A stretch of DNA of 18,435 nt from Gemmatimonadota bacterium (GTDB taxonomy: Bacteria > Gemmatimonadota > Gemmatimonadetes > Gemmatimonadales > GWC2-71-9): the NCBI GenBank assembly GCA_017889745.1, contig JAGGAG010000031.1, positions 1 to 18,435 of the forward strand, written 5' to 3'. Numbering within the stretch: the first letter of the stretch is position 1; each line of letters begins with the position of its first letter. The notes below the pieces were generated by a model. It saw only the letters and a list, made by a program, of their open reading frames with translations, was not told where the DNA came from and ran no database searches. A program made the translations under genes and the position numbers. This document shows positions 6,852 through 14,618 of this stretch, piece after piece.

Positions 6852-8756
6852 CTAGCGCAGTTCCCTTCCGTTGTTGGTGCGATCGGTGTCCGGCAGCTGC
6901 TGCTCCGGGTCCACTTCCGCCCGCACCACCCGCTTCCCGTTCTTGACCCGGTAGACGAACGTCGGCCCGAGGTTCCACGCCTCGACCGGCAGCTTCACCA
7001 TTTCAACGCTGCCGTCGGTGAAGGTGAGCCGCAGCAGGATGGGAAGCTGCATCGTGCCCTTGTTCACCAGGGTGACGGACGATCCCTTCTCGCCGTTGTC
7101 GATCGCTTCCACCGCGATGTCGGGCCGCGTCGTGCCGTAGACCCAGTCATTCCAGAACCAGTCGAGTTCCACACCCGTAATGTCCCGCATGATGCGGAAG
7201 AAGTCGGCCGGCGTCGGGTGCCTGAAGGCCCAGGTGCGCAGGTAGTCCCGGTAGGCCGGGTCGAACACCTCCTTGCCGAGCACGTGATAGCGGAGGGTCT
7301 GCATCATGAGCGCCGGCTTCTGGTAGCCCGTCCAGAAGAGGTCGCGGCTCTCGACCGGCCGGGTGATGAGCGGCTGCTCCTGGCCGGCCACCGCGTGGTC
7401 GGGATAGAGGTGCAGCGGGTGCACCTCGATCGAGTCGCCGTACGGCGTGCCGGCGAAGTACTTCGCGCTGTTGGCGAGGTCGATGAAGGTGTTGAAGCCC
7501 TCGTCCATCCACGGGTAGAGCCGCTCGTTGCTTCCAACGACCATCGGCGTCCACTGGTGGCCGATCTCGTGCGCCACCACCCATTGGAGCTCCTCGCGGC
7601 TCGGGCCGGCGGGATCGAAGGTGATCATCGGGTACTCCATGCCCTCGATCGGGCCCTCGACGCTCGACATCTGCGCATAGGGATACTTCATCCACTGCTC
7701 GCTGAAGTACTTCACCGTCTCGCGCGCCATCTTGTTCGCCTCGGGCCAGCGCGTCGCGGTGGGGCGGTAGTACGTGTGGATCAGGATGCCGTCGTAGCCG
7801 CTCGCGTCCCAGCGGAAGTTGGGCGCCGCGGCGAAGGCGAAGTCGCGGACCGAGTCAGCGCTGAAGCGCCATACTTGCGTGCCCACCGTCTCGGGCCGGG
7901 TGGCGTCGGTGCCCACCTCGTCGCCGATGATCGCGATCGGCGTGGCGCTGGTCTTCGCGCGGGCGAGCCGCTCCCGCTGGGCCGGCGTGAGCACGTCGTC
8001 GGGGTTCCGCAGCGTGCCCGTCGCGGTCACGATGTAGTCGAAGGGCACGGTGAGGTTGACGTCGAAACGCCCGTACTCCAGGTAGAACTCGCCGCCGCCG
8101 ATGTACGGCTCCGCATTCCAGCCCTTCACGTCGTCGTACACCGCCATGCGCGGGTACCACTGGCCCAGCTCGTACAGCGTGCCGTCGTGTCCCATGCGGC
8201 CGGCGCCGTAGGGAGGCACCCGAAAGTGCCACGCGATGTCGATCGTGAGCGTGCCGCCTGACGGCAGCGGACGCGCCAGGTCGACCCGCATCGTCGTACC
8301 GGTGACGAGGTACTTCGCGTCGACGCCGTTCACCTTCACCGACTCGAGCACGAGCCCGCCGTCGAAGCCCTGGCAGGAGAAATCGAATGCGGTGCTCAGG
8401 AAGACGAGCGGCGGCTGGTCGAGCTGGTTGGTGAGGCTTTCCTTCGCACAGATGTTCTGCTCGACGTGCATCCAGAGATGGGGCAGGCTCTCGGGGGCGT
8501 TGTTCCGATAACTGATGCGCTCCGTGCCGCGCAGCGTCTCGGTGACGGGATCGAGCGTCGCGTCGATGCGATAGTCGGCACGCTGCTGCCAGTAGCGCGG
8601 GCCGGGGCGGCCCGACGCCAGGCGCACGTCGGATGGCGCCACCATGCCGGCCTGCTGCCGGGCAAGGGGCCCGGTGGCCTGCGCGGCAAGTGGCTGGGCG
8701 ATGCTCAACGCGGCGGACAGGGCGGCCGCGACGCGGCTGCCGATGGAAAAGGACAT
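6852..8756 (-). CDS. Secreted M1-family zinc metallopeptidase
   Basis: The 634-aa product is a gluzincin aminopeptidase of family M1. It has a signal peptide (about residues 1-25, cut after QPLAAQA). An N-terminal beta domain (about 60-300) includes the typical DYRIDATLDPVTETLRGTERISYRN opening in residues 61-85. In the catalytic domain the exopeptidase motif GMEYP is at 372-376 and the zinc site HEIGH at 396-400, with the third ligand E419 in WMDEG giving HExxH-x18-E. A Tyr near 478 (TGYQKPALMM) fits the transition-state tyrosine. A C-terminal beta region follows. The ATG at 8756 is chosen because GGAGG stands five bases upstream; the frame stays open 42 codons further but gives a non-signal N-terminus. 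Probably a periplasmic or surface peptide-scavenging enzyme. Confidence 0.93.
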   Translation of the reverse strand: MSFSIGSRVAAALSAALSIAQPLAAQATGPLARQQAGMVAPSDVRLASGRPGPRYWQQRADYRIDATLDPVTETLRGTERISYRNNAPESLPHLWMHVEQNICAKESLTNQLDQPPLVFLSTAFDFSCQGFDGGLVLESVKVNGVDAKYLVTGTTMRVDLARPLPSGGTLTIDIAWHFRVPPYGAGRMGHDGTLYELGQWYPRMAVYDDVKGWNAEPYIGGGEFYLEYGRFDVNLTVPFDYIVTATGTLRNPDDVLTPAQRERLARAKTSATPIAIIGDEVGTDATRPETVGTQVWRFSADSVRDFAFAAAPNFRWDASGYDGILIHTYYRPTATRWPEANKMARETVKYFSEQWMKYPYAQMSSVEGPIEGMEYPMITFDPAGPSREELQWVVAHEIGHQWTPMVVGSNERLYPWMDEGFNTFIDLANSAKYFAGTPYGDSIEVHPLHLYPDHAVAGQEQPLITRPVESRDLFWTGYQKPALMMQTLRYHVLGKEVFDPAYRDYLRTWAFRHPTPADFFRIMRDITGVELDWFWNDWVYGTTRPDIAVEAIDNGEKGSSVTLVNKGTMQLPILLRLTFTDGSVEMVKLPVEAWNLGPTFVYRVKNGKRVVRAEVDPEQQLPDTDRTNNGRELR

Positions 8757-8880
8757 CAATGCCTCCGGGGCTCGAGCTGGTGGACGAAGACGGAAGATAT
8801 CGCCCCGGCACGCGCGGGGGACTGGCCCTGCCGCGTCCGGCCACCCACCTTTGCCTCCAACCCGAGCGGTCAGGATCCCC

Positions 8881-9465
8881 ATGAGCCGGTCGCGCGCGCC
8901 GTACTTCCTGCTTGCTGGCTGGTTCCTCCTGGCCGTCGCCGCCGGGCTCTCGGGACGCAGCGCCCAGCTGCGCTACCCCGCCCCGCAGATCGTGCTGGGC
9001 ACCCTGACACTGCTCTGCCTGGCCGCGACGACCTGGGTGCCTTCCATCCGAGACTGGGTGAACGGCATCGACGTGCGATCGATCACCGCCCTCCACCTGG
9101 CGCGGTTCGTCGGCATCTACTTTCTGCTGCTGTACGCCAAGGGCCAGCTGCCGTGGGCCTTCGCCGTACCGGGCGGCTGGGGTGACATCGTCGTGGCGAC
9201 CCTCGCATCACTCCTCCTGCTGCTGGCGTCGCCCACCAGCGCGCGGGGCCGGGCGGCGTGGATCGCCTGGAACGTCGTCGGCTTTCTCGACATCATCTTC
9301 GTCGTCGCCACGGCGGGGCGCCTCTTCAAGACCGACCCCGAGGGCATGCAGGCCATGCTGCGCCTTCCGCTCAGTCTCATTCCCACATTCCTGGTGCCGC
9401 TCATCATCACGAGTCACGTGGTCCTCTTCCGTCGGCTCGGCGCGCCCGCCGTCGCCGCAACATGA
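8881..9465 (+). CDS. Hypothetical integral membrane protein, 194 aa
   Basis: About six hydrophobic segments are visible (roughly 6-26, 34-53, 75-95, 100-118, 123-143 and 157-182), with few polar stretches, so this is a compact multi-pass inner-membrane protein. The recognisable landmarks are LARFVGIYFLLLYAKGQLPWAFA, GGWGDIVVA and AWNVVGFLDIIFVV. I know similar uncharacterised membrane proteins but cannot name a family with confidence. The ATG is divergent from the M1 gene with a 124-bp shared upstream region (8757-8880), in which I find only a weak AT-rich patch near 8797. The stop overlaps the next ATG (ATGA), so it is translationally coupled to the following secreted protein. Confidence 0.75.
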   Translation: MSRSRAPYFLLAGWFLLAVAAGLSGRSAQLRYPAPQIVLGTLTLLCLAATTWVPSIRDWVNGIDVRSITALHLARFVGIYFLLLYAKGQLPWAFAVPGGWGDIVVATLASLLLLLASPTSARGRAAWIAWNVVGFLDIIFVVATAGRLFKTDPEGMQAMLRLPLSLIPTFLVPLIITSHVVLFRRLGAPAVAAT

Positions 9466-9854
9466 CATCGCCACGCATCGGGACCGGGCTCGCCTCCTGG
9501 CCGGCCCTGTTCGCGCTCGCGGTGCCTGGTCCGGCGCCGGCGCCGGTTGTCGCGCCGGTAGTTATCGGCGCCAATGACAACGTGGCACCCGCAGGGCGCC
9601 TCACCCGTGACACACTGGCGCTGACGCTCGAGGCGCGCCTGGGCCACTGGTACCGCCCTGTCACCTGGCGGCCGCTCGCCAAGGACGCGATGCCCGTGGC
9701 TGCATCTCTGCGGGAGGCCGTCCCCGTCCAGGGGCGGACCAGCGTAGGCGAAACGTATGATTTCGAGTCCGATGCCGGGACGCCTCGGACCCTTACGCTG
9801 ATGGTGCGGAATTCCCGACAACCGATGGCATCGCAGGTCGTCGAGATCCGCTGA
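9462..9854 (+). CDS. Secreted protein resembling the C-terminal tail of a multicopper oxidase
   Basis: The 130-aa product has a hydrophobic, Ala/Pro-rich signal-like N-terminus (about 1-32), followed by about 95 residues. The core, PVTWRPLAKDAMPV, then SVGETYDFE and TLTLMVRN, resembles from memory a segment found near the end of multicopper-oxidase-like proteins of this type of bacterium (WRPLAKDG followed by VGETYDFE). Nothing like the copper ligands (HCH and HxxxH) is present. It is therefore a free-standing cupredoxin-like module with its own export signal, or the remnant of a longer oxidase gene. It is coupled to the upstream membrane protein by ATGA and is 12 bp from the DUF1569 gene. 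The homology claim is from recognition only. Confidence 0.65.
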   Translation: MTSPRIGTGLASWPALFALAVPGPAPAPVVAPVVIGANDNVAPAGRLTRDTLALTLEARLGHWYRPVTWRPLAKDAMPVAASLREAVPVQGRTSVGETYDFESDAGTPRTLTLMVRNSRQPMASQVVEIR

Positions 9855-9866
9855 CGAGGCGATTGC

Positions 9867-10310
9867 ATGTCCTCCACCCTGCTCTCCGACGCCGACCGCT
9901 CCCGGATCATCGCGCGCCTGCGCCGTGTCACCCCCGACCGCGTCCCCCTGTGGGGCACGTTCACGGCGCCGACGATGCTGTGCCACGTCACCGACCAGCT
10001 GCGGGTCGCGACCGGCGTGATCATCGGGCGCCATCGCGACACGCTGCTGCGCCGCACGCTGCTGAAGTGGATCGTGGTGCACTCGCCGATGCAGGCACCG
10101 CCCGGCAAGGTGCGGACGGTACCCGAGATGCTGAGCACCGCACCCACCAGCTGGGACGCCGACATGACAACCTGTATCCGGCTCATCAACGAGGTGGGAC
10201 TGGGCAAGGCCAACGGACGGCATCCCGCGTTCGGCCCGCTCTCCGCGCGGGAATGGGGCCTCATCGCGTGGAAACATTTCGATCACCACCTGCGTCAGTT
10301 CGGCGAGTGA
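9867..10310 (+). CDS. DUF1569 protein (DinB-like fold)
   Basis: The 147-aa product matches my memory of DUF1569, a branch of the DinB/YfiT four-helix-bundle superfamily of unknown function. Visible marks are TAPTMLCHVTDQLRVATG (H40, first helix histidine), the HSPMQAPPGKVRT loop and the C-terminal block HPAFGPLSAREWGLIAWKHFDHHLRQFG (residues 119-146), whose histidines (H137, H140, H141) are the likely remaining metal ligands. It has no signal peptide and should be cytoplasmic. Start ATG has a GAGG nearby. It lies in a plus-strand run with the membrane protein, the oxidase-tail-like protein and the M28 peptidase. This is the second DinB-superfamily gene in the window, unlike the one at 2055 in sequence. 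Confidence 0.85.
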   Translation: MSSTLLSDADRSRIIARLRRVTPDRVPLWGTFTAPTMLCHVTDQLRVATGVIIGRHRDTLLRRTLLKWIVVHSPMQAPPGKVRTVPEMLSTAPTSWDADMTTCIRLINEVGLGKANGRHPAFGPLSAREWGLIAWKHFDHHLRQFGE

Positions 10311-10343
10311 CCTGACCCGGTCCAGACCGACATCGGAGCGCCC

Positions 10344-12005
10344 TTGAACAACCTGCGCCGGAGCATCCTCCTCGTCGCCGCATCGCTCATGGCTGCGACC
10401 GCCGCATCGTCACAGGCCCCCCGGGCGGCCACCGTCATCACCCCGGAGAACCTCAGCACGCATCTCTTCATCATCGCCGACGACTCGATGGGCGGGCGCG
10501 ACCCCGGCTCGAGGGGAAACTACCTCGCCACCGAGTACATCGCGGCACAGTGGAAGCGGATGGGACTCGTCCCGGCCGGCGAGAGCGGCAGCTGGTTCCA
10601 GGCGGTGCCGTTCGTCCGGGTGCGGCTCAACGAGAGCGGCACGATGACGGCCGGACGCGCCCTGCTCAAGGCCGGCAGCGACTTTGTTCCCGCTTCCTGG
10701 ATCCCGAGCCGGTCGCCTTCATTCCAGTCGACGCCCGCGATCTTCGCCGGCGACGCGCGGGATTCCACGCAGTGGATCACCGCCGAGCAGGCGAAGGGGA
10801 AGGTCGTCGTCTTGAGCGTCGGCACCGGCAGCGCGCGCGCCTATGTCCGCACCTTCGCCCTCATCTCCAACCCGCGCTGGCGTGATGCGGCGGCGGTGCT
10901 GGTGGCCGAGCTCGACCTGCTCGACGCGGACGTGCGGCGCGACCAGATCCGGGGGGCACTGGTGGTCGACATGCCCCAGCAGGGAGCGCTCCCCCCGCTG
11001 TTCCTCGTCACGCCCGGCGCCGCCGATTCCATACTCGGCGCGAGCACGGACACCGCCAGGCCCGGCCAGGCCGGACGCGGCGTTGCGCACCGCGGATCGG
11101 TGAGCCGCGATCCGACTCCCTACCCCGCGCGCAACGTGGTTGCTGTCCTGCCCGGTGCGGACCCTGCGCTCCGGGGACAGTACATCTCGCTCACGGCGCA
11201 CAACGATCACGTGGGTGTCGGCCGCGTCACCGTCGAGCACGATTCCATCCGCGCCCACAACGCCATCGTGCGCCCCATGGGCGCCGACAGCCCCGAGCGC
11301 GCAGAGACCCCCGATGAAGCGGCCAGGGTCCGGCAGATCCTCGACAGCCTCCGCGCGCTGCGCCCGGCGCGCCCCGACTCGATCCGGAACGGGGCCGACG
11401 ACGATGGAAGCGGCACCGTCTCCCTCCTGGTCCTGGCCGAGGCCCTGAGCCATCCGGGGGCGCGGCCCCGGCGTTCCGTGCTCTTCGTCTCCCACACCGG
11501 CGAGGAGTACGGCCTGGTGGGCTCGAAGTGGTTCACCGATCACCCGACCGTCCCGCTCGACAGCATCGTCGCGGAGATCGACCAGGACATGATCGGGCGC
11601 GGCAGCGCCGTCGATGTGAGCGGCGGCGGCCCGACCTATCTGGAGGTGATCGGGGCCATGCGATTGTCGCGGGAATTCGGGGCACAACTGGAGGCGGCCA
11701 ACGCGGTCCAACCGCTGCCGTTTTCCTTCAACTACACCTTTGATGCGCCGGGGCATCCGCTGCAGTATTACTGCCGCGCCGACCACTACAGCTATGCCCG
11801 CTACGGCATCCCCAGCGTGGCGCTCTCACGCGGCGAGCACCTCGACTACCACCAGGTCACCGACGAGCCGCAGTACATCGACTACGTCAACATGGCCCGC
11901 GTCACCCAGCTGGTTTATGACGCCGCCATCCTGATCGGCAATGCCGACAGCCGCCCCGCGCTCAACGGGCCCAAGGGCGACCCGAACGCCCCCTGTCGCC
12001 AGTAG
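10344..12005 (+). CDS. Secreted M28-family zinc peptidase
   Basis: The 553-aa product is an M28 (aminopeptidase Y/S type) metallopeptidase. It has a signal peptide (about 1-24, ending ASSQA), an apparent protease-associated region (about 125-230), and a catalytic domain with the expected co-catalytic zinc ligands: AHNDH (H286, D288), NGADDDGSG (bridging D352), HTGEEYG (E387 general base, E388), EIDQDM (D413) and HLDYHQVTDEPQY (H503). Between the first two ligand motifs sits an insertion of about 50 residues, rich in Arg, Ala and Asp (296-346). The start is TTG at 10344, supported by GGAG five bases upstream. It probably degrades peptides in the periplasm or outside the cell. It converges on the cytochrome-permease gene. 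Confidence 0.93.
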   Translation: MNNLRRSILLVAASLMAATAASSQAPRAATVITPENLSTHLFIIADDSMGGRDPGSRGNYLATEYIAAQWKRMGLVPAGESGSWFQAVPFVRVRLNESGTMTAGRALLKAGSDFVPASWIPSRSPSFQSTPAIFAGDARDSTQWITAEQAKGKVVVLSVGTGSARAYVRTFALISNPRWRDAAAVLVAELDLLDADVRRDQIRGALVVDMPQQGALPPLFLVTPGAADSILGASTDTARPGQAGRGVAHRGSVSRDPTPYPARNVVAVLPGADPALRGQYISLTAHNDHVGVGRVTVEHDSIRAHNAIVRPMGADSPERAETPDEAARVRQILDSLRALRPARPDSIRNGADDDGSGTVSLLVLAEALSHPGARPRRSVLFVSHTGEEYGLVGSKWFTDHPTVPLDSIVAEIDQDMIGRGSAVDVSGGGPTYLEVIGAMRLSREFGAQLEAANAVQPLPFSFNYTFDAPGHPLQYYCRADHYSYARYGIPSVALSRGEHLDYHQVTDEPQYIDYVNMARVTQLVYDAAILIGNADSRPALNGPKGDPNAPCRQ

Positions 12006-12030
12006 GATCCGCTACTTCCGCGTCGGCGAC
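11995..12030. terminator. Candidate hairpin between convergent stop codons
   Basis: The six-base gap between two convergent stops sits inside nested inverted repeats: AGTAG/CTACT (12001-12005 with 12012-12016), enclosed by GTCGCC/GGCGAC (11995-12000 with 12025-12030). The 8-base bulge on one side and lack of a T-run make it a weak candidate. Confidence 0.3.
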
Positions 12031-14180
12031 CCCTGGTCCTTCCGCAGCTGGTCGCGCATCCGCTCCACTTCGGCGCGGAGCGCGGCCAGGTCGCCCTCCA
12101 TCCGCTCGAGCGATCGCACCAGCCCCTGCTGCGTGCCTGGTGCGACCTTCCGGTGACCCTCCACCACCGCGGGATCCACCGTGGACTCCTCGCTCACCAG
12201 TTCCGGCCCGCGCGACACCGGGGCCGGAGCGCGGACGGCACGCCGCGGCGCGAGCACGAAGCTCCATACCAGCGCGCCCAGCAGCAGCGCCGCGAGCACG
12301 CCCTGCGCCACCAGTGACTCGAGCGTCGGGTAGATGCCGAGCGCCGGGATGCGCGGCGCCCACGGCAGCACGGTCGTCGCGATGATCCCGCCCTCCTGCA
12401 GCTCGGCGATCCCGCGGCCGGCGAACAGGAACGCCATGTAGTAGAGGAACAGGCCGGTCAGCGCGAAGAACGGCTTGAGCGGCAGCCGCACGCCGAAGCG
12501 GTTGATCGCGTAGTACACCGCCACCAGCACCAGTGACCCCAGCGCGATCCCCGCCGTTACCGGCGCAAAGGTGCTTCCCGCGGGACCCGCCAGCACCAGC
12601 GCCTTGTAGAAGAGCACCGTCTCGAATCCCTCGCGATACACCGCGAGGAAGGCGGCCGCCGCGAGCGCCAGTGCCGATCCGCTGGTCACTGCATCCTGCA
12701 CCCGGCTCCGCACGAACTCGTTCCAGCGTGCCACCTCGATCTTGCTCAGCAGCCAGTAGCTCACGTAGAAGAGCACCACCGATGCCGTGAGCATCACCGC
12801 GCCCTCCAGCACCTCGCGCCGCGCCGGTGTCACCTGGAACACCGTCTCCAGCAGAACCGCCGTGAACAGGCTCGCGAGCACCGCGGCGCCCACGCCCACG
12901 TGGATGTCGCGCTTCCGGTCCGTGGCGCCCGTCTTGGCGAGGAACGTCAGCAGGGCACCGATGATCAGGATCGCCTCGAGACCCTCGCGCACCAGCAGGA
13001 AGAAGGACTGGACGAACAGCGACATGGGAGACAGCGTGTCGCCCAGCGTCCGCTCCGCGTTCTCCAGCTGCCCCAGCAGCGTCGCGCGGGCCTGCGCCAG
13101 CTCGGCCGCGGGGGCGCCGCCGGCCGCCAGCAACCGCAGCGTCGCGAACGATCCCTCGAGGGTGGTGGCAAGCGACGGGTTCTTCGCCCGCACGTCGCGC
13201 TCCACCCCCTCGAACGTCATGTACGCATCGAAGGCACGCGCGCTCGCCTCGTCGGGCTTCCTTTCCGCGGCCAGCTTCAGCGCTTCGTCGATCTGAGTCC
13301 GCACCCTCGTGAAAGTCGCCGCCGCCCCGACACCCAGCCGGGGCGCCTGGTAGCTGCGCACCGCCGCGACCCGGGCCAGCACCGACGCGCCGCTGGCGCT
13401 CGCCGCGAGCGCTTCGCCCAGCGCCGAGTCGGACAGGCGCGCCGTCGTTCCGAATGCAGTCAGCGAGGCGGGCACGTCGCCCTGGGCCGCCGGCAGGCGC
13501 AGCAGCGACGCATAGCTCGCGACTGCCCACCGATCCTCCGCAGGGAGCGTCGTCTCGTAGGCCGGCATCGACGTGCCGACGACGCCGATCGTGATGCGAC
13601 GGTAGAAATCGAGGGGAGACCGGCTGTAGAGCACCGCGGCATCGGCGAGATTGGACGGCACCGGATTGAGCGTGGCCGCCGCCGGCCCGTCACCAGCGCC
13701 GAGACTTCCGTGACATGCCGCGCAGTAGTTCTGATAGACCTCCGCACCCCGCGCGAGCGACGGGCTCGCGCCCGGCACCTCGTCCAGCGAAACGCCCAGC
13801 CCCGTCGAGAGCGTCGTGGTGAGCCGCCGTACCCGCGACGCCACCTCCGTCGGCGCCGCGTGCCGGCTTACCAGCACGAGCACCTCGTCGATCTCCCGGA
13901 TCGCGGCCGCCGACCACTCCGGCGGCAGCTGCCCGGCGCTCCGCTTCGCCTCCTCCAGGAAGAGACGCGCCTCCTCCACTTCCGCCGCCGCCACCACCCG
14001 ACCATCCACCACGCCCAGCCCGTACTCCTGCGCCGCCAGCTGTGCCGTCGCGGCGAGTCGCCGCACCGCTACCGCCGATTCCGCGGTCTGGCCGGCCGTG
14101 CGTAACGTATCGGGACCCGCATGTAACGGACGTGTGACCAGCACCGCCAGCACAGCCGCATGAATGAGAACCATTATCAT
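12012..14180 (-). CDS. Cytochrome c - FTR1 iron permease fusion
   Basis: The 722-aa product joins a heme-c domain and an FTR1/EfeU-type iron permease. In order: a signal sequence (to about residue 22); a helical region (30-130); a cytochrome c domain with CAACH at 153-157 and an axial Met in TSMPAY (M205); a helical stalk (about 285-380); seven or so membrane helices from 385 to 645 with both iron-binding REXXE motifs (REGLE 398-402 and REGFE 516-520); and a C-terminal cytoplasmic tail ending in a predicted coiled coil (685-715). The FTR1 family moves Fe(III) after oxidation of Fe(II), so a covalently attached cytochrome could be the electron acceptor. The neighbouring aryl and acyl genes add no iron function. 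ATG 14180 overlaps a Fur-like site; an alternative ATG is at 14174. Confidence 0.92.
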   Translation of the reverse strand: MIMVLIHAAVLAVLVTRPLHAGPDTLRTAGQTAESAVAVRRLAATAQLAAQEYGLGVVDGRVVAAAEVEEARLFLEEAKRSAGQLPPEWSAAAIREIDEVLVLVSRHAAPTEVASRVRRLTTTLSTGLGVSLDEVPGASPSLARGAEVYQNYCAACHGSLGAGDGPAAATLNPVPSNLADAAVLYSRSPLDFYRRITIGVVGTSMPAYETTLPAEDRWAVASYASLLRLPAAQGDVPASLTAFGTTARLSDSALGEALAASASGASVLARVAAVRSYQAPRLGVGAAATFTRVRTQIDEALKLAAERKPDEASARAFDAYMTFEGVERDVRAKNPSLATTLEGSFATLRLLAAGGAPAAELAQARATLLGQLENAERTLGDTLSPMSLFVQSFFLLVREGLEAILIIGALLTFLAKTGATDRKRDIHVGVGAAVLASLFTAVLLETVFQVTPARREVLEGAVMLTASVVLFYVSYWLLSKIEVARWNEFVRSRVQDAVTSGSALALAAAAFLAVYREGFETVLFYKALVLAGPAGSTFAPVTAGIALGSLVLVAVYYAINRFGVRLPLKPFFALTGLFLYYMAFLFAGRGIAELQEGGIIATTVLPWAPRIPALGIYPTLESLVAQGVLAALLLGALVWSFVLAPRRAVRAPAPVSRGPELVSEESTVDPAVVEGHRKVAPGTQQGLVRSLERMEGDLAALRAEVERMRDQLRKDQGSPTRK
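14165..14179 (-). promoter_or_regulatory. Fur-box-like operator over the start of the iron permease gene
   Basis: On the minus strand the bases TGATAATGGTTCTCA match the 7-1-7 Fur consensus TGATAAT-n-ATTATCA at all 7 positions of the first half and 5 of 7 in the second. It overlaps the ATG of an iron permease gene and lies five bases after a CATAAT element. Fur repression of iron uptake is well established; binding here is inference. Confidence 0.6.
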
Positions 14181-14184
14181 CCGG

Positions 14185-14190
14185 ATTATG
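14185..14190 (-). promoter_or_regulatory. Candidate -10 element (CATAAT) of the iron permease gene
   Basis: CATAAT reads on the minus strand four bases before the ATG at 14180, in a short AT-rich gap after acpS. Transcription would begin at or inside the start codon. No convincing -35 element is visible. Confidence 0.35.
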
Positions 14191-14219
14191 TGAAAGTCGT
14201 GTTAAAGTAGAGTGCGAAG

Positions 14220-14618
14220 CTAGGAATTGGAAGGAGGAACCTCCGCGATCGCCATCGCGCCCGCCGTCAGCTCCGCGTGAGTCAGCGACAGATGCAGCAC
14301 CAGCCCCGGAACCCGGCGGGCGATCGCCGCTGCCTTGCCGTGCAAGCCCACCGCCGGCGCGCCCTCGGGACCCCGGATCACCTCGATGTCGGTCCACCCG
14401 ATCGCCCGTGCACCCGGCAGCGGCTGCATCGCCTTGTAGACCGCTTCCTTCGCCGCCACGCGCGCCGCCGCATGGCGGGCCGGATCGGCGCAATCGTTCA
14501 CGTACGCCGACTCGGCCGCCGTGAGGAACCGTTTCTGCGCCCGCGCGCCGTGGCGCTCGAACAGGCGACGCACCCGTTCGATGTCCACCAGGTCGATGCC
14601 GATGCCGACGATGCTCAC
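14220..14618 (-). CDS. acpS: Holo-[acyl-carrier-protein] synthase AcpS
   Basis: AcpS transfers the 4'-phosphopantetheine arm of CoA to the serine of apo-ACP, an essential step of fatty-acid synthesis. The 132-aa product has the family start VGIGIDLVDIERVRR (4-18, with Mg-binding D9), RFLTAAESAY (30-39), the second Mg ligand and catalytic region ARVAAKEAVYKAM (52-64, E58) and the C-terminal LSLTHAELTAGAMAI (110-124). Length is normal. The start is GTG at 14618, whose GTGA overlaps the stop of the 248-aa membrane-protein gene; no Shine-Dalgarno site is seen, so translation probably depends on coupling. It is followed after 39 bp by the iron permease. Confidence 0.95.
   Translation of the reverse strand: MSIVGIGIDLVDIERVRRLFERHGARAQKRFLTAAESAYVNDCADPARHAAARVAAKEAVYKAMQPLPGARAIGWTDIEVIRGPEGAPAVGLHGKAAAIARRVPGLVLHLSLTHAELTAGAMAIAEVPPSNS

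Noticed and set aside
6738..8261. 507-codon plus-strand frame opposite the M1 peptidase
   Set aside because: Composition dominated by Arg, Val and His with no motif; the minus-strand frame contains the complete M1 zinc site and signal peptide.
11962..13530. 522-codon minus-strand frame overlapping the cytochrome-permease gene in another frame
   Set aside because: Gly/Arg/Ala-rich without domains; the real frame contains CAACH and both REXXE motifs.
12900..14105. 401-codon plus-strand frame opposite the permease gene
   Set aside because: Arg-rich shadow frame without recognisable features or ribosome binding site.
14231..14242. Near-perfect inverted repeat GGAGG AA CCTCC at the 3' end of acpS
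   Set aside because: The two-base loop cannot form a normal hairpin, and the bases are codons for conserved-looking tail residues; no T-run follows.
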